In this document: piece after piece, positions 28,601 through 36,850 of the stretch
How the letters are laid out: every line of letters begins with the position of its first letter
Numbering within the stretch: the stretch's first letter is position 1
DNA from: DASRJW01 sp964567755
Lineage (GTDB): Bacteria > Krumholzibacteriota > Krumholzibacteriia > G020349025
Assembly (NCBI GenBank): GCA_964567755.1
Contig: CAZMNW010000004.1
Location: 1-64,000, forward strand
Reading direction: 5' to 3'
Length of the DNA stretch: 64,000 nucleotides
Position numbers and translations under genes: made by a program
Notes under the pieces: model-generated
Seen by the model: only the letters and a program-made list of their open reading frames with translations
Told to the model about the DNA's origin: nothing
Database searches by the model: none

Positions 28601-30884
28601 CACCCGTCGCGAGCGTATTTGTACCCGTCAACAGGCTCGCATTCGTCGTGCCGTTGTAGAGCGGGTTTGGCGTCAGGCCACTGCCAGTTACGGTGTTGAC
28701 ACTGAACCCCGTGGCACCGGTGAAGGTGATGGTCAGGTTGTCGGTCAACTGCACACTGTGAACAGGCACGTCGCCGCTGTTCGCGACCACGATTCGGTAG
28801 GTGAGCGAGTACGTCCCGTTGCCGTTGTTGGTGGGGCCAGCGACGACACTCTTGGCCACGCCGAGCTCAGGGGCCTCGCTGAAGCTGACGCTGGTCGGCG
28901 TGCTGTCGTCGGTCGGATCGCCGTTGCCATTCGCATCCGGAAACAAACCCACCGCCGACACATCGGAGAGAGCCGCACCGCCTGCGCTCGTTGCACCTCC
29001 TGTTGCGCTATTGCCGTAGGGCCCGAGATTCGCACCCGGGGTGACGGTCACCTGAAGGTCGACTCTGCCGCTCGCACCCGTCGCGAGCGTGTTCGCACCC
29101 GTCAACAGGCTCGTATCCGTTGTCCCGTTGAAGAGTGGGTTTGGCGCCAGGCCATTCCCGGTCACCGCGTCGACGGTGAAACCCGTCGCGCCGGAGAACG
29201 TGGCAGTCAAGTCGTCCATGATCTGGACGCTGTGGACCGGAACGTCGCCACTGTTCTCGACGCGAAGCCGGTAGGTCAGGCTGTAGGTCCCGTCGCCGTT
29301 GTTCGTGGGCCCAGCAATGATGCGCTTGGCCACGCCGATCTCAGGAGATTCACTGAATGTCACGTTGGTCGGGGCGCTGTCGTCCGTCGGGTTGCCGTTG
29401 CCGTTCGTATCCGGGTTCGAGCCCGCAGTCGACACATCGGAAAGTGCCGCACCGCCTGCGCTCGTTGCACTTCCCGCTGCACTGTTGCCATGGGGACCCA
29501 GATTCGCCCCCGGTGTGACAGTCACCTGGAGGTCGACGCTGCCGCTTGCACCCGTCGCGAGCGTGTTCGCACCCGTCAGCAGGTTCGTATTCGTCGTGCC
29601 GTTGAAAAGACTGTTCGCGCTGAGCCCACCGCCGGTCACCGCGACGACGTTGAAGCCGGTGGCGCCGGCGAAGGTGGCGGTCAGATTGTCCGTCACCTGC
29701 ACGCTGTGAACGGGCACGTCACCGCTGTTCTCGATCCGGATCCTGTAGGTGAGCGAGTACGTTCCATTGCCGTTGTTGGTGGGGCCCGTGACGACAGCCT
29801 TCGCCACGCCAAGCTCTGGAGCTTCGCTGAAACTCACACTCGTCGGCGCGCTGTCGTCTGCCGGGTCGCCGTTGCCGTTCGCGTCCGGGTTCGAGCCCGG
29901 GGTCGACGCATCGGAAAGTGCCGCGCCCCCAGCGCTCGTTGCACTTCCCGTGGCGCCATTGCCGTAGGGACCGAGATTCGCGCCGGGAGTGACATTCACC
30001 TGAATGTCGACGCTGCCGCTTGCACCAGTTGCAAGCGTGTTCGCACCCGTCAGCAAGTTCGTGTTCGTTGTGCCGTTGTAGAGGGGGTTTGACGCAAGAC
30101 CACTGGCAGTCACCGCGACGACGTTGAAGCCCGTCGCACCGGCGAAGGCGGCAGCCAAATTGTCCGTCACTTGGACGCTGTGAATCGGCACGTCGCCACT
30201 GTTCTCGGCGCGAACCCGGTACGTGAGGCTGTAGGTCCCGTTACCGTTGTTCGTGGGTCCAGAGACGACAGCCTTTGCCACGCCAAGCTCTGGAGTTTCG
30301 CTGAAGCTCACAGGGGTCGGCGTGTTGTCATCCGCTGGATCGCCATTGCCGTTCGCGTCCGGGTTCGAGCCCGACGTCGACGCATCGGAAAGCACCGATC
30401 CCCCACTGCTCGTCGCACTTCCCGTGGCGCTGTTGTCGTAGGGCCCGAGATTCGCACCGGGGGTCACCGTCACGGTGACATCGACGACACCGCTGCCTCC
30501 GACTTCGAGGCTGTCGCTTCCTGCGAGCACACTCGGATCATTCGATCCATCGAAGCCGGGGTTCACAGTGAGGTTCGGGCTGCTTGCAGAGAGCACGCCG
30601 ACGCTCGTCGCCGCAGTGAATGCTGCCTCGAGATCCTCCGTCAGCTGCACACCCAAGAGCGACTCGCTGCCACTGTTTTCCAAGTAGATTCGATAGGTGA
30701 GCGAATACGTGCCGTCGCCGTTGTTGGTGGGACCTGCAACGACTGCTTTCGCCACCCCGAGTTGGGGGGCAGCTTGGGCGCGACTCGGAACCACGACGGC
30801 CCAGAGCAGGAGCGCAGGAAGAGCGATACTCAACCCTCGGATCCGGACTCTGGTACGCAGACCAGCGTGACGGAACGAGCTCAT
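10677..30884 (-). CDS. Giant outer-membrane protein: 30 repeats, two OmpA-like domains, beta-barrel
   Basis: This 6,735-residue protein is one uninterrupted frame. A signal peptide (1-38, ending SRAQA) precedes 30 repeats of 158 residues (about 41-4780), each with GVAKAV..GPTNNG.GT, TPGANLGPY and a D/N-rich NPDANGNGDPADD loop. Then come a DUF11-like domain, a B-repeat-like region (GKVFHDRNGDGW), OmpA-like domain 1 (about 5194-5301), a second DUF11-like domain, OmpA-like domain 2 (about 5435-5551) and a FlgD-like strand region (VIEWDGRFDSG). About 870 C-terminal residues of alternating beta-strands read as an outer-membrane barrel. The role is inferred: a cell-surface stalk or adhesin tied to peptidoglycan. 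ATG 30884 was chosen because the signal peptide starts there; GAGGAG lies 20 bases upstream, unusually far. Confidence 0.9.
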   Translation of the reverse strand: MSSFRHAGLRTRVRIRGLSIALPALLLWAVVVPSRAQAAPQLGVAKAVVAGPTNNGDGTYSLTYRIYLENSGSESLLGVQLTEDLEAAFTAATSVGVLSASSPNLTVNPGFDGSNDPSVLAGSDSLEVGGSGVVDVTVTVTPGANLGPYDNSATGSATSSGGSVLSDASTSGSNPDANGNGDPADDNTPTPVSFSETPELGVAKAVVSGPTNNGNGTYSLTYRVRAENSGDVPIHSVQVTDNLAAAFAGATGFNVVAVTASGLASNPLYNGTTNTNLLTGANTLATGASGSVDIQVNVTPGANLGPYGNGATGSATSAGGAALSDASTPGSNPDANGNGDPADDSAPTSVSFSEAPELGVAKAVVTGPTNNGNGTYSLTYRIRIENSGDVPVHSVQVTDNLTATFAGATGFNVVAVTGGGLSANSLFNGTTNTNLLTGANTLATGASGSVDLQVTVTPGANLGPHGNSAAGSATSAGGAALSDVSTAGSNPDTNGNGNPTDDSAPTNVTFSESPEIGVAKRIIAGPTNNGDGTYSLTYRLRVENSGDVPVHSVQIMDDLTATFSGATGFTVDAVTGNGLAPNPLFNGTTDTSLLTGANTLATGASGRVDLQVTVTPGANLGPYGNSATGGATSAGGAALSDVSAVGLFPDANGNGDPTDDSTPTSVSFSEAPELGVAKSVVAGPTNNGNGTYSLTYRIVVANSGDVPVHSVQLTDNLTITFTGATGFSVNTVTGSGLTPNPLYNGTTNASLLTGTNTLATGASGSVDLQVTVTPGANLGPYGNNVTGSATSAGDAALSDVSTSGSNPDTNGNGNPADDSAPTSVTFSEAPRIGVAKAVVSGPTNNGNGTYSLTYRVMVVNSGDAPITGVQVTDNLVTTFAGATGFSVSAVTGSGLATNSFYNGTTNTNLLTGANALATGTSGTVDLQVTVTPGANLGPYGNNATGSATSAGGAALSDVSTAGSNPDTNGNGNPADDSAPTIVTFSESPEAGVAKAIVTGPTNNGNGTYSLTYRVRLENSGDVPINSVQVTDNLAATFAGATGFSVNTVTGTGLTANTLYNGTTNTNLLTGTNTLATGASGTIDLQVTVTPGAKLGPYGNNATGSATSAGGAALSDVSAAGSNPDTNGNGNPSDDSAPTSVTFSEAPRIGVAKAVVSGPTNNGNGTYSLTYRILVANSGDVPIHSVQLTDNLTATFAGATGFSVNTLTSSGLAPNPGYNGTTNTNLLTGANTLATGASGTVDLQVTVTPGANLGPYGNSATGGATSAGGAALFDASTAGSNPDTNGNGNPADDSTQTSVSFIESPRIGVAKAVVSGPTNNGDGTYSLTYRILVANSGDVPVHSVQLTDNLTATFAGATGFSVNTVTGSGLTPNPLYNGTTNTGLLTGTNTLATGANATVDLQVTVTPGAKLGPYGNSATGSATSAGGAALSDASAAGSNPDANGNGNPADDSAPTSVNFSESPRIGVAKAVVSGPTNNGDGTYTLTYRILVANSGDVPVHSVQLTDNLTTTFAGATVFSVNTVTGSGLVPNPLYNGTTNTGLLTGTNTLATGASGTVDLQVTITPGANLGPFGNSAIGSATSAGGAALSDASAAGSNPDTNGNGNPADDSLPTSVSFSESPRIGVAKAAVSDPTNNGDGSYLVTYRILVANSGDVPIHSVQVTDNLAATFAGATNFSVNGVTGSGLSPNPLYNGTTDTNLLAGTNSLATGVIGTVDFQVTVTPGANLGLYDNSAMGSATSSGGSGMADVSTSGSNPDTNGNGDPADDSAPTSVSFSESPWIGVAKAVVSGPTNNGNGTYTLTYRILVANSGDVPIHSVQVTDNLAATFAGATGFSVDAVTGSGLTANTLYNGRTNTSLLTGANSLATGASGTVDLQVTVTPGANLGPYGNSATGSAMSSGGSGLSDVSTSGSNPDANGNSDPADDSTPTSVNFSESPRIGVAKAIVSGPTNNGNGTYSLTYRILVANSGDVPIHSVQTTDNLAATFAGATGFSVDAVTGNGLTPNSGYNGTTNVNLLIGTDLLPIGGSGSVDLRVTMTPDANLGPYANSANGSATSAGGTTLFDVSAAGEIPDANGNGNPGDDSTPTGVSVSELPQIGVAKAIVVGPTNNGNGTYALTYRVLVVNTGDGPVHGVQLADNLAAAFANATGFSVDSVTGSGLTVNTLYNGTTNTNLLTGANTLATGASGSVDLQVTVTPGANLGPYDNSATGSATSAGGAALADASTSGSNPDTNGNGDPSDDSTPTSVSFSESPRIGVAKAVVSGPTNNGNGTYALTYRILVANSGDVPIHNVQVTDNLAFSFAGATGFSVDSVTGLGLTPNPLYDGTTSTNLLTDANTLAVGASGRVDFQVTVTPGANLGPYGNSATGIATSAGGVGLTDVSVDGATPDANGNGDPADDSAPTIVSFSESPEIGVAKAVVTGPTNNGDGTYSLTFRIHVENSGDVPVHEIQLTDNLTAAFAGATGFSVDSVTGSGLTANALYNGATNTNLLAGANSLATGASGTVDLQVTVTPGTILGPYSNQATGTGTSPGGTPVSDVSAAGSNPDANGNGNPTDDTTPTSVTFGELPRLGVAKALLSAPVNNGDGSYTFMYRILLSNGGDVPVGDVQLTDNLATTFASATGFAVDVVTGAGLTANPLYNGTTNLNLLSGTDLLATGANGSVDLQVTVIPGTTLGPYGNSATGNGTSAGGSFVTDISTDGVNPDANGNGDPADDSSPTNVTMSETPRIGVAKSVVQGPTNNGNGTYSFTYRIFVENSGNVPLRDVQVTDDLATTFSGAAGFAVDAVTGIGLSVNPLYNGTIDQSLLLGTDPLPMGASGSIDLRLTVTPGANLGPYANSARGSATSAGGAMLSDESTSGSNPDANGNGNPGDDSAPTSLSFIESPEIGVAKRILSGPTQNGDGTHSLTYRIRIVNSGDVPVHGVQVTDNLGTTFAAAAGFVVDAVTGAGLTTNPLYDGTTNTGLLAGTDVLATGASGSIDLRVTVTPNGNLGPYGNSAIGGATSIGGATLSDASTEGSNPDANGNGNPLDDSTPTSVILGESPEIGVAKAVVSGPTRNANGTYTLTFRVLVVNSGDVPVHGVQLTDNLATTFVDAAGFTVDSVTGSGLTLNPSYNGSSNPNFLTGADVVAIGASGFVDLRVTVTPGGNLGPYDNVALGLATSVLGVSLFDVSTDGSNPDANGNGDPTDDTALTRVIFSELPEIGVAKAVVAGPTQNADGTHTLTYRIRIENSGDVPVHDVQLADNLLATFANETNFRVDAVTGGSLTTNPLYDGQTNLNLLAGTDVLGTGTTRSVNVRVIVTPGTDLGPYSNSAMGSATSLGGAALSDVSANGSNPDTNGNGNPADDSTPTPVTFVESPEIGVAKALISGPVNNGDGTYTVTYRIRLENSGNVPVHDVQLADNLTTTFAAAAGFTVDAVTGIGITANSLFDGGANPNLLAGTDVLAAGTSGAVDLQVTVNAGAILGPYGNIATGSVTSVGGVALSDVSTAGANPDANGNGNPMDDSTPTSVMFGEAPELGIAKLVTAPPLNNGDGTYTLTYRLRVENTGDVSIHDVQVTDNLAATFAGATGIVVDAITGAGLTPNPLYNGTSDSSLLAGSDVLAIGSSGTVDLRVTVTPGANLGPYANSATGSATSAGGATLSDVSAAGSNPDTNGNGNPADDSTPTSVSFSESTEIGVAKAIVTGPVNNGDGTYTLTYRLRIENGGDIPIRDVQLTDNLVATFAGATGFVVNAVTGAGLTPNPLYNGATDSSLLVGADVLAPGGYGSVDLRVTVTPGANLGPYANSATVSATSAGGATLSDVSAAGSNPDANGNGNPADDNTPTSVSFSESAEIGVAKAAISAPTNNGDGTYTLTYRILIANSGDVPVDGVQLTDNLAATFTGAAGFVVDAITGTGLATNNLYDGTTNTNLLVGTDGLAPGGSGSVDLRVTVTPGGNLGPYANSATGSATSAGGAMLNDVSMAGSSPDANGNGNPMDDGTPTSVSFSESAEIGVAKAVTTGPVNNGDGTYTVTYRIRIENSGDVAVHTLQLMDDLSATFAGAASFVVNGVSSADLTLDSAYDGASVVSLLSASNVLGPGVGGTLDVTVTVSPGANLGPYDNHATGTAISAGGASLSDISTNGLVPDANGNGDPADDADATGVFFGENPEIGVAKAVLITPVNHGDGTYTLVYTITVENSGDVALDSLQVYDDCGATFALAQGFIVDGVLSNDFTVDIAYDGVSSTSLLTGTDSLAPGGSGTIAVTVTVTPAARLGSYSNSARGRAVSSGGVAVVDWSTAGFIPDANGDGSPATDSAPTDVTFAADPVIGIAKSVSGTPIDNGDGSYGVTYLVTVENSGDIVLRNVQVMDSLSTTFRAATGFSISNVSSATLTANPGFDGLGDVDLLSGGDTLLPGQKATLALEVTVQPGTVAVPFMNDAVAMGTSPSGITVLDASTAGTEPDANGNGDPRDDSTPTPVNLDSRARIGVAKAVLSGPMSLGDGSYRLTYALRVENLGQSTLRALGLSDDLGVTFAAAQGFVVDAVRSSKFTLNPAYDGRAERELLSASDSLVAGDAGVVEVEMTVSPGTNLGPYDNTAFARCTIPGGAVISDASTDGLVADPNGNGDPSDDQLATRVSFAETARIGLAKAVQHQPEKSVDGTWAVTYLMVVRNMGDVLMRQLQVTDDLAAVYTRGFRIEAISSPEFTVNPSFDGASDRNLLAGTDSLATGQGGTIVLALAITHSGEPDPCLNSAFASARSPSLGVVHDASTAGPNPDPDGNGDPTDNQEPTALTFPLQSAAILLSMSADRRTVEVGNFVRYTLEVENTTAAVVPGVVVRDLVPAGFTYASGSGMLLRADRSPLAFEPRGAETLEFPAFDLGATEKVHIEYLLRTGSGVGLGEHVNRATAYQNDVVVANTATASVERVPDLALERTTLIGKVFHDRNGDGWQGTAAANDVRLRIQFDAGTYVSSSSTIDVGAGPRRLEDIGAGSPFSLPSDVGALPAAASLDDGNPAVVITTAVRGGTLPRIEVTTREGTHLRLASDGTLTTNHTGSKAHGTTGQDLAIVRAVRQDGDVQTLEITIENRGLDEEGLPGVRLATASGLVIETDAHGRYHIADVNAGFSQGRNFILKVDPASLPEGARLTTENPRILHLTAGLMSRIDFGVELDIQEPIESALQRAEARLRFEKSVQPWILEPVWEIDRPETIVLDGDTFQPGRADLTKGAGPSIAKLAERLAQDPDITAAIEAHTDKAPVNSVMFLDNYDLSIARARAIMYELVLKHGIAADRLFPVGMGPDRPVDPGKKAAAQRKNRRIEVKLIPAQTNESRVVGVKPDEVTLRLDVQYRGDLPLEKIEIDDTLPPGMTYVPGSSQIATAAVEPMILESTEGTSLRWKVQAAALESGVSIVYRARVLSIDPSQPLGGEARLHWRTVEGDSGTSSSLRTPLYASEMSPHIDLYTLGHADFATVNAGLSEAGEEALQLVSKLMQEFDRVRIVIDGHTENQPVTVPKFHNNMELSEARAQSVKASLQRLTGLADSVFVVRGYGSTRPVDNNFTPVGRQRNQRVEITLRGWKTPEPVWMRQTPRPATNAAHIEVPILGFRTSAVGKPSAAPGAPRRADASVGGGTQRPSLRLAAAPPAASTSNQPAGRATTSNDARETLTLPWGGSVWMVSDPGTDAPRLDVRGPDILEVEKGFATRFTVSTNYSAFIHAWEIALYRGTDADLTRPVRTLSGRGFKPEQVIEWDGRFDSGAEVATDDDLFYVLRVYDDQSHMDETMPGRIQLVQGSDRAAEAGAQGAPSDDRLRVQSIPVRGGRVRIHGAGIPLDVRVRVADQDIQMDRDGKFTFACLLPSGERELPVAARNASGAAWDGNLRANVKDSAFFMVGIADVSLGDNQVSGDATLTAGDPTLKDTVFGTGRLAFYLKGLWRGKYRATAHLDTQEEEFGEIFGNFDHKDPRSVFRHLDPDRFALTYGDGSITTADVNAQGRLYARLDWDKSQFLWGNYTTGFTGTEFAQYNRSLYGATLRHRSLQVTSQGDSKVEGTAFASEAQTALGHNEFLGTGSSLYYLEHNEVVQGSEKVWVEVRDRDSDRVIENVALVRERDYEIDELQGRILLHRPLMQVADQVAPSIIKDTPLDGNRVLMLVDYEYVPAAFDAGQATAGARGRVWATDGVALGGTYVHENRDSEDYQLAATDVILRRGRGTYLKTEYAQSQANQSGANSYSSDGGFTFEQRINPSAAIEGEALGLEGKLDLAELLQRDGAPQLGAWWKQRDAGFSTARLYTPQQSELYGAELLWRPRPRLALGSRWSETNTDDTRMDRSASLQAEYRFPRWQLGGELRQRQEENGAVTSTDATLGGVRLGFDLRPGINLYSQGQVTLRHDDNEEPNNLGTLGLRSQLGNKLNLRAEATSGNRGNAARFGTDLRIDPRHELFGTYTLSTDRVDGRRGILSLGQRQTLSNQMRVFTDHQFTHGEGPSGSTQAYGMTLEPRKDWSLSASYQSGDLADPAVGLIDRDAVSAELTLQRPKRRLSLKGEVRDDDGAVHRRQWLTANRLDLDLADGWTLLAKASFSRTDDRNANLAEAQFVESGIGLAYRPVRHSRMNMLGRYTFLYGLPAITQSQRSDEKAHVVSVEAGYDLTRRWELGGRLALKSEEIRTVRDGGEWLPSRPKLGVFRARYHLGHALDAVGEYRWLWNQQAGDQRNGALLALYRDLTSSITLGAGFNATSFSADLTELDSDAYGWFIRLIGKQ
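16545..30764 (-). repeat. Thirty tandem 474-bp repeats inside the giant gene
   Basis: The invariant GVAK lysine codon lies at 30747 in repeat 1, 30273 in repeat 2, 17475 in repeat 29 and 17001 in repeat 30. That is 29 x 474 = 13,746 bases between first and last with no net indel. Repeats in the first two-thirds are very alike at the DNA level; the last five (about 16545-18900) are clearly more diverged. Short open frames on the opposite strand recur with the same 474-base spacing and are shadows. Confidence 0.95.
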
Positions 30885-31420
30885 GGAGTCCGCGTTGATT
30901 GTGGCTCCTCTTCGAGGGGCGCATCGGATGGCGAAGAGCGCCGGCGTGATGGCGGCATCTCTACCCTTGTTGGATGTTGCCGAGAACAATCGCGACTGCC
31001 CGTGCCCGGATGCGCACGGCAGAAAGAGGCCGTCTGAGATTCTGCAAGCCTAATGCCGCGCAATCGTGGCCAATGAGGGACAATCGTCCTCGATGCAACG
31101 ACCACTTCGAGCCATCTGCGCGGTCTGCCCCAGGGAGCTTCTGATTTTTCCCCAAGACGCGAAGCACGGAGGTGCGACGAGCGGCAAGATCGTGTCGTGC
31201 GTTGGGGCATTGCCGGTGTCTGTTGCGACCCAGCATCGCAGGTTCACAAGAATCGCCTCAGTGACGCTTCTGACCGCCACGGTCCGGCCCGGCACCACGG
31301 AACTGGCGGCGTGCTGCACGGATGGCGTGTTAGAGTTCATCTTGAGCGGACCGCGCACTCGCGTCGACCGTCTCGGCATCCTCTACACGGTCGAGGGCAT
31401 GCGATGAAATGGAAGCATAG
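30885..31420. other. Divergent intergenic region (536 bp)
   Basis: This gap separates the giant minus-strand gene from the plus-strand kinase array and must hold promoters for both. The short frames in it do not resemble known proteins, and I see no riboswitch, tRNA or clear -35/-10 pair that I would defend. Confidence 0.5.
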
Positions 31421-34090
31421 TTGACCCTCGCACCCGGCACCCGCATCGGCCCGTACACGATCACTGCCAGGCTCGGCGCCGGCGGGATGGGCGAGGTGTA
31501 TCGCGCCCGCGACACGCGGCTTGATCGCGACGTCGCCATCAAGGCGTTGCCCGCGGGCTTCGAGCGCGATCCCGAACGTGTCGCGCGCTTCGAGCGCGAG
31601 GGCAAGCTGCTGGCCTCGCTCAATCACCCGGGCATCGCAGTGCTCTATGGCATCGAGCACATGGACGGGAGGCTCTGTCTCGCGCTCGAGCTGATCGAAG
31701 GCGAGACGTTGGCCGAGCGACTGAAGCGCGGCAGACTGCCGATCCGAGAAGCGATCGAAATCGCGGCTCAGGTCGCGACGGCGCTCGAGGCGGCGCACGA
31801 AGCCGGCGTGATCCACCGCGATCTCAAGCCCGGGAACGTGATGGTGCGCCCCGATGGTGTGGTGAAGGTGCTCGACTTCGGGCTCGCACGCGGGCCGGCG
31901 AGCACGAGCGCATCCCCCGACCTGACACAATCTCCGACGATGACCAGCCTGGGCACGATGCAGGGAATGATTCTCGGCACGGCGGCGTACATGAGCCCCG
32001 AGCAAGCGAAGGGCCGTGCAACGGACAAACGCGCCGACATGTGGGCGTGGGGCTGCCTCTTGTACGAGCTGCTGACCGGCAAACATGCCTTCCCGGGCGA
32101 GGACGTGTCGGAGACGCTGGCCGCCATTCTCAAGAGCGAGCCTGACTGGAACGCACTGCCCACCGGCACGCCACCGCGCGTGCGTGAACTGCTCGAGGGT
32201 TGTCTGCGCAAGGACGCGCGCGAGCGCCTGCGTGATGCCGGCGACGTGCGGCTGTTGCTGACGGATGCGGGCGCGCGCGGCGCGGAGCCCGCGTTCGTGG
32301 CGACGCGCAAGAGATCACCGTTCGCTCTGGTCGCACTCGTCTTCGTCGCTGCGCTGGCGGGCGTCTTGGCAACGAGGCTCATGACGCGTTCACCGGCGCC
32401 ACTGCCCGCCACGCTTGCGATCACCGCACCCGCGGGCATCACGCTGGAAAAATGGTCGCTGGGCTTCGTGATCTCGCCGGACGGGCGCATGGTGGCGTTC
32501 GTCGGCAGCGACAGTCTCGGCACGAGGAGCCTCCTGGTGCGCGATCTCGCGCGCGACCCTGCGCGCAAGCTTCCTGGTACTGATGGAGCGGACCTGCCGT
32601 TCTGGTCGCCGGACAGCCGCAGCCTCGGCTTCTTCGCCGGGGGCAAGCTCCTCACGGTGAATGTCACGAGCAGCGCGCTGGAGACGCTGTGTGACGCGCC
32701 GCTCCCGCGCGGGGGGGCGTGGGGAAATGGTTTCATCGTCATCCAGCCACGGTCGCTCGGGCCGCTGATGAAGATCTCCGTGGGTGGTGGCGAGCTCTCG
32801 GCCACCACTGTGGTGGACACAGCCGCCGGTGAGTCCGGGCACCGATTCCCCTGCTTTCTTCCCGACGGGGAGCACTTCCTCTACACCGTTCTGCCACCGA
32901 AGGAGAACCTGCACTCCATCGCGGTCGGGTCGTTGGCCGGAGCACCGGGCAAGCCGGTGACGCGAGCCGTTTCGGGTGCGGTTTACGCCGCTCCCGGTTA
33001 TTTGCTCTTCGGCAATCAGGGAGCCGTGCGCGCCCAGCGCTTCGATGCGAAATCGCTGCAGGTCTCGGGCCACGAGCGCCCCGTGCCGGGCCTGAGATTG
33101 TTCGATCCCTACTCCGGCGGCGCACCTATTGTCTCCGCCTCCGTGAATGGGATCGTCGTTCAGCTTGCCATCGAGGACCAGCTCCTGCGCTTGATCCAAG
33201 TCGATCGCAGCGGTCGCGCACTCCAAGACCTCGCCGTGCCTGCGGGTCTCTTCGCGCGCGGACAAATCTCCCCGGATGGCCGGCGCGCCGCGTGGGAGTA
33301 TTCCTCGAGCTCAGGGGATCCGACCTCGATCTGGGCTCTTGATCTCACACGGGAAACCATGCAGCGCATGACGTTCGAGGGCGAAGGCTACGGCCCGATC
33401 TGGTCACCCGATGGCCGTCAGATCGCATTCACGCGCCCGACGAAAGGCCGTCAGGCGCTGTGGACGATGCGCGCCGACGCACCTGGATCCGAGAGTCTCC
33501 TGCTCGAGCTGCCGAATCTATACAATACGCCGGTCGAGTGGATGCCCGATGGGCGTGGGATCATTTACCGCGCGCAGGGCACGGACACGCAGCAGGACAT
33601 CATGCTGGTCACGCTGGGTGACCCGGCGGCATCGCGCCCGCTGCTCGCCACGCGCTTCAACGAGTTGCAAGGAACGCTCTCGCCCGATGGGCGCTGGATG
33701 GCATATCTCACCGACGAGACGGGAAGGCTCGAGCTCTACGTGCGCGCATTCCCGTCGCTCGAGAAACAGACGCGCGTCTCGCCGGCCGGGGCGCACGCTG
33801 GAGCGACCATGGAGCACCGGGTCGGTCGGCCGCTCTGGAGCCGGGACGGCCGCGAGCTGCTCTATTTCGCCGCCGACGGCCGCACGATGCTGTCCGTCGA
33901 GGTGCGGCCGGGCGAAACGCTCGAGTTCGGCACACCGCGGCCGCTGTTCCGGCTGCCGCCCGGAACGGCCGAAATGTGCGCCGCACCCGGTCTCGATCGC
34001 TTTCTCCTCGCCGTCCCGCGCGAGGGACAGTCGAACCATGCCGCGACGGTGCTCTTGAATTGGACCGCGCTCTTGGAGGAGACGAATTGA
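31421..34090 (+). CDS. Membrane serine/threonine kinase with TolB/WD40-like propeller
   Basis: This 889-residue protein starts with TTG (MTLAPGTRIGPYTITARLG) preceded by GGAAG. The kinase domain covers about 10-280: GAGGMGEVYRARD, VAIKALP, HRDLKPGN, DFGLAR and GTAAYMSPEQAKG are all intact. The membrane segment is near 300-322 (FALVALVFVAALAGVLATRL). The C-terminal two-thirds is a propeller with blades such as FWSPDSRSLGFFAGGKL and GTLSPDGRWMAYLTDETG. It heads the plus-strand kinase array and is separated by 85 bases from the next kinase. Substrate and ligand are unknown. Confidence 0.95.
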   Translation: MTLAPGTRIGPYTITARLGAGGMGEVYRARDTRLDRDVAIKALPAGFERDPERVARFEREGKLLASLNHPGIAVLYGIEHMDGRLCLALELIEGETLAERLKRGRLPIREAIEIAAQVATALEAAHEAGVIHRDLKPGNVMVRPDGVVKVLDFGLARGPASTSASPDLTQSPTMTSLGTMQGMILGTAAYMSPEQAKGRATDKRADMWAWGCLLYELLTGKHAFPGEDVSETLAAILKSEPDWNALPTGTPPRVRELLEGCLRKDARERLRDAGDVRLLLTDAGARGAEPAFVATRKRSPFALVALVFVAALAGVLATRLMTRSPAPLPATLAITAPAGITLEKWSLGFVISPDGRMVAFVGSDSLGTRSLLVRDLARDPARKLPGTDGADLPFWSPDSRSLGFFAGGKLLTVNVTSSALETLCDAPLPRGGAWGNGFIVIQPRSLGPLMKISVGGGELSATTVVDTAAGESGHRFPCFLPDGEHFLYTVLPPKENLHSIAVGSLAGAPGKPVTRAVSGAVYAAPGYLLFGNQGAVRAQRFDAKSLQVSGHERPVPGLRLFDPYSGGAPIVSASVNGIVVQLAIEDQLLRLIQVDRSGRALQDLAVPAGLFARGQISPDGRRAAWEYSSSSGDPTSIWALDLTRETMQRMTFEGEGYGPIWSPDGRQIAFTRPTKGRQALWTMRADAPGSESLLLELPNLYNTPVEWMPDGRGIIYRAQGTDTQQDIMLVTLGDPAASRPLLATRFNELQGTLSPDGRWMAYLTDETGRLELYVRAFPSLEKQTRVSPAGAHAGATMEHRVGRPLWSRDGRELLYFAADGRTMLSVEVRPGETLEFGTPRPLFRLPPGTAEMCAAPGLDRFLLAVPREGQSNHAATVLLNWTALLEETN

Positions 34091-34175
34091 TCCTCATGCT
34101 CGCACGGCCCTACGTGCTCGAATCGCACCCAAGTGTTCCTGGTTTGAACAGAACATCGACACAGGAAGCACAGCC

Positions 34176-36836
<2,661 letters not shown>

Positions 36837-36850
36837 GGATGGAGCGCGCG

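Noticed and set aside
18579..30443. Long plus-strand open frames antisense to the giant gene, recurring every 474 bp
   Set aside because: They are shadows of a GC-rich coding repeat: low-complexity Arg/His/Val-rich products, no ribosome-binding sites, and perfect periodicity with the sense repeats.
16545..30764. CRISPR-like or satellite DNA interpretation of the tandem repeats
   Set aside because: The unit is 474 bp, fully coding in one frame and protein-conserved, with no short repeat-spacer pattern.
31066..31407. Plus-strand 113-codon frame in the gap upstream of the kinase array
   Set aside because: No recognisable family, no ribosome-binding site, and an equally long frame exists on the other strand.
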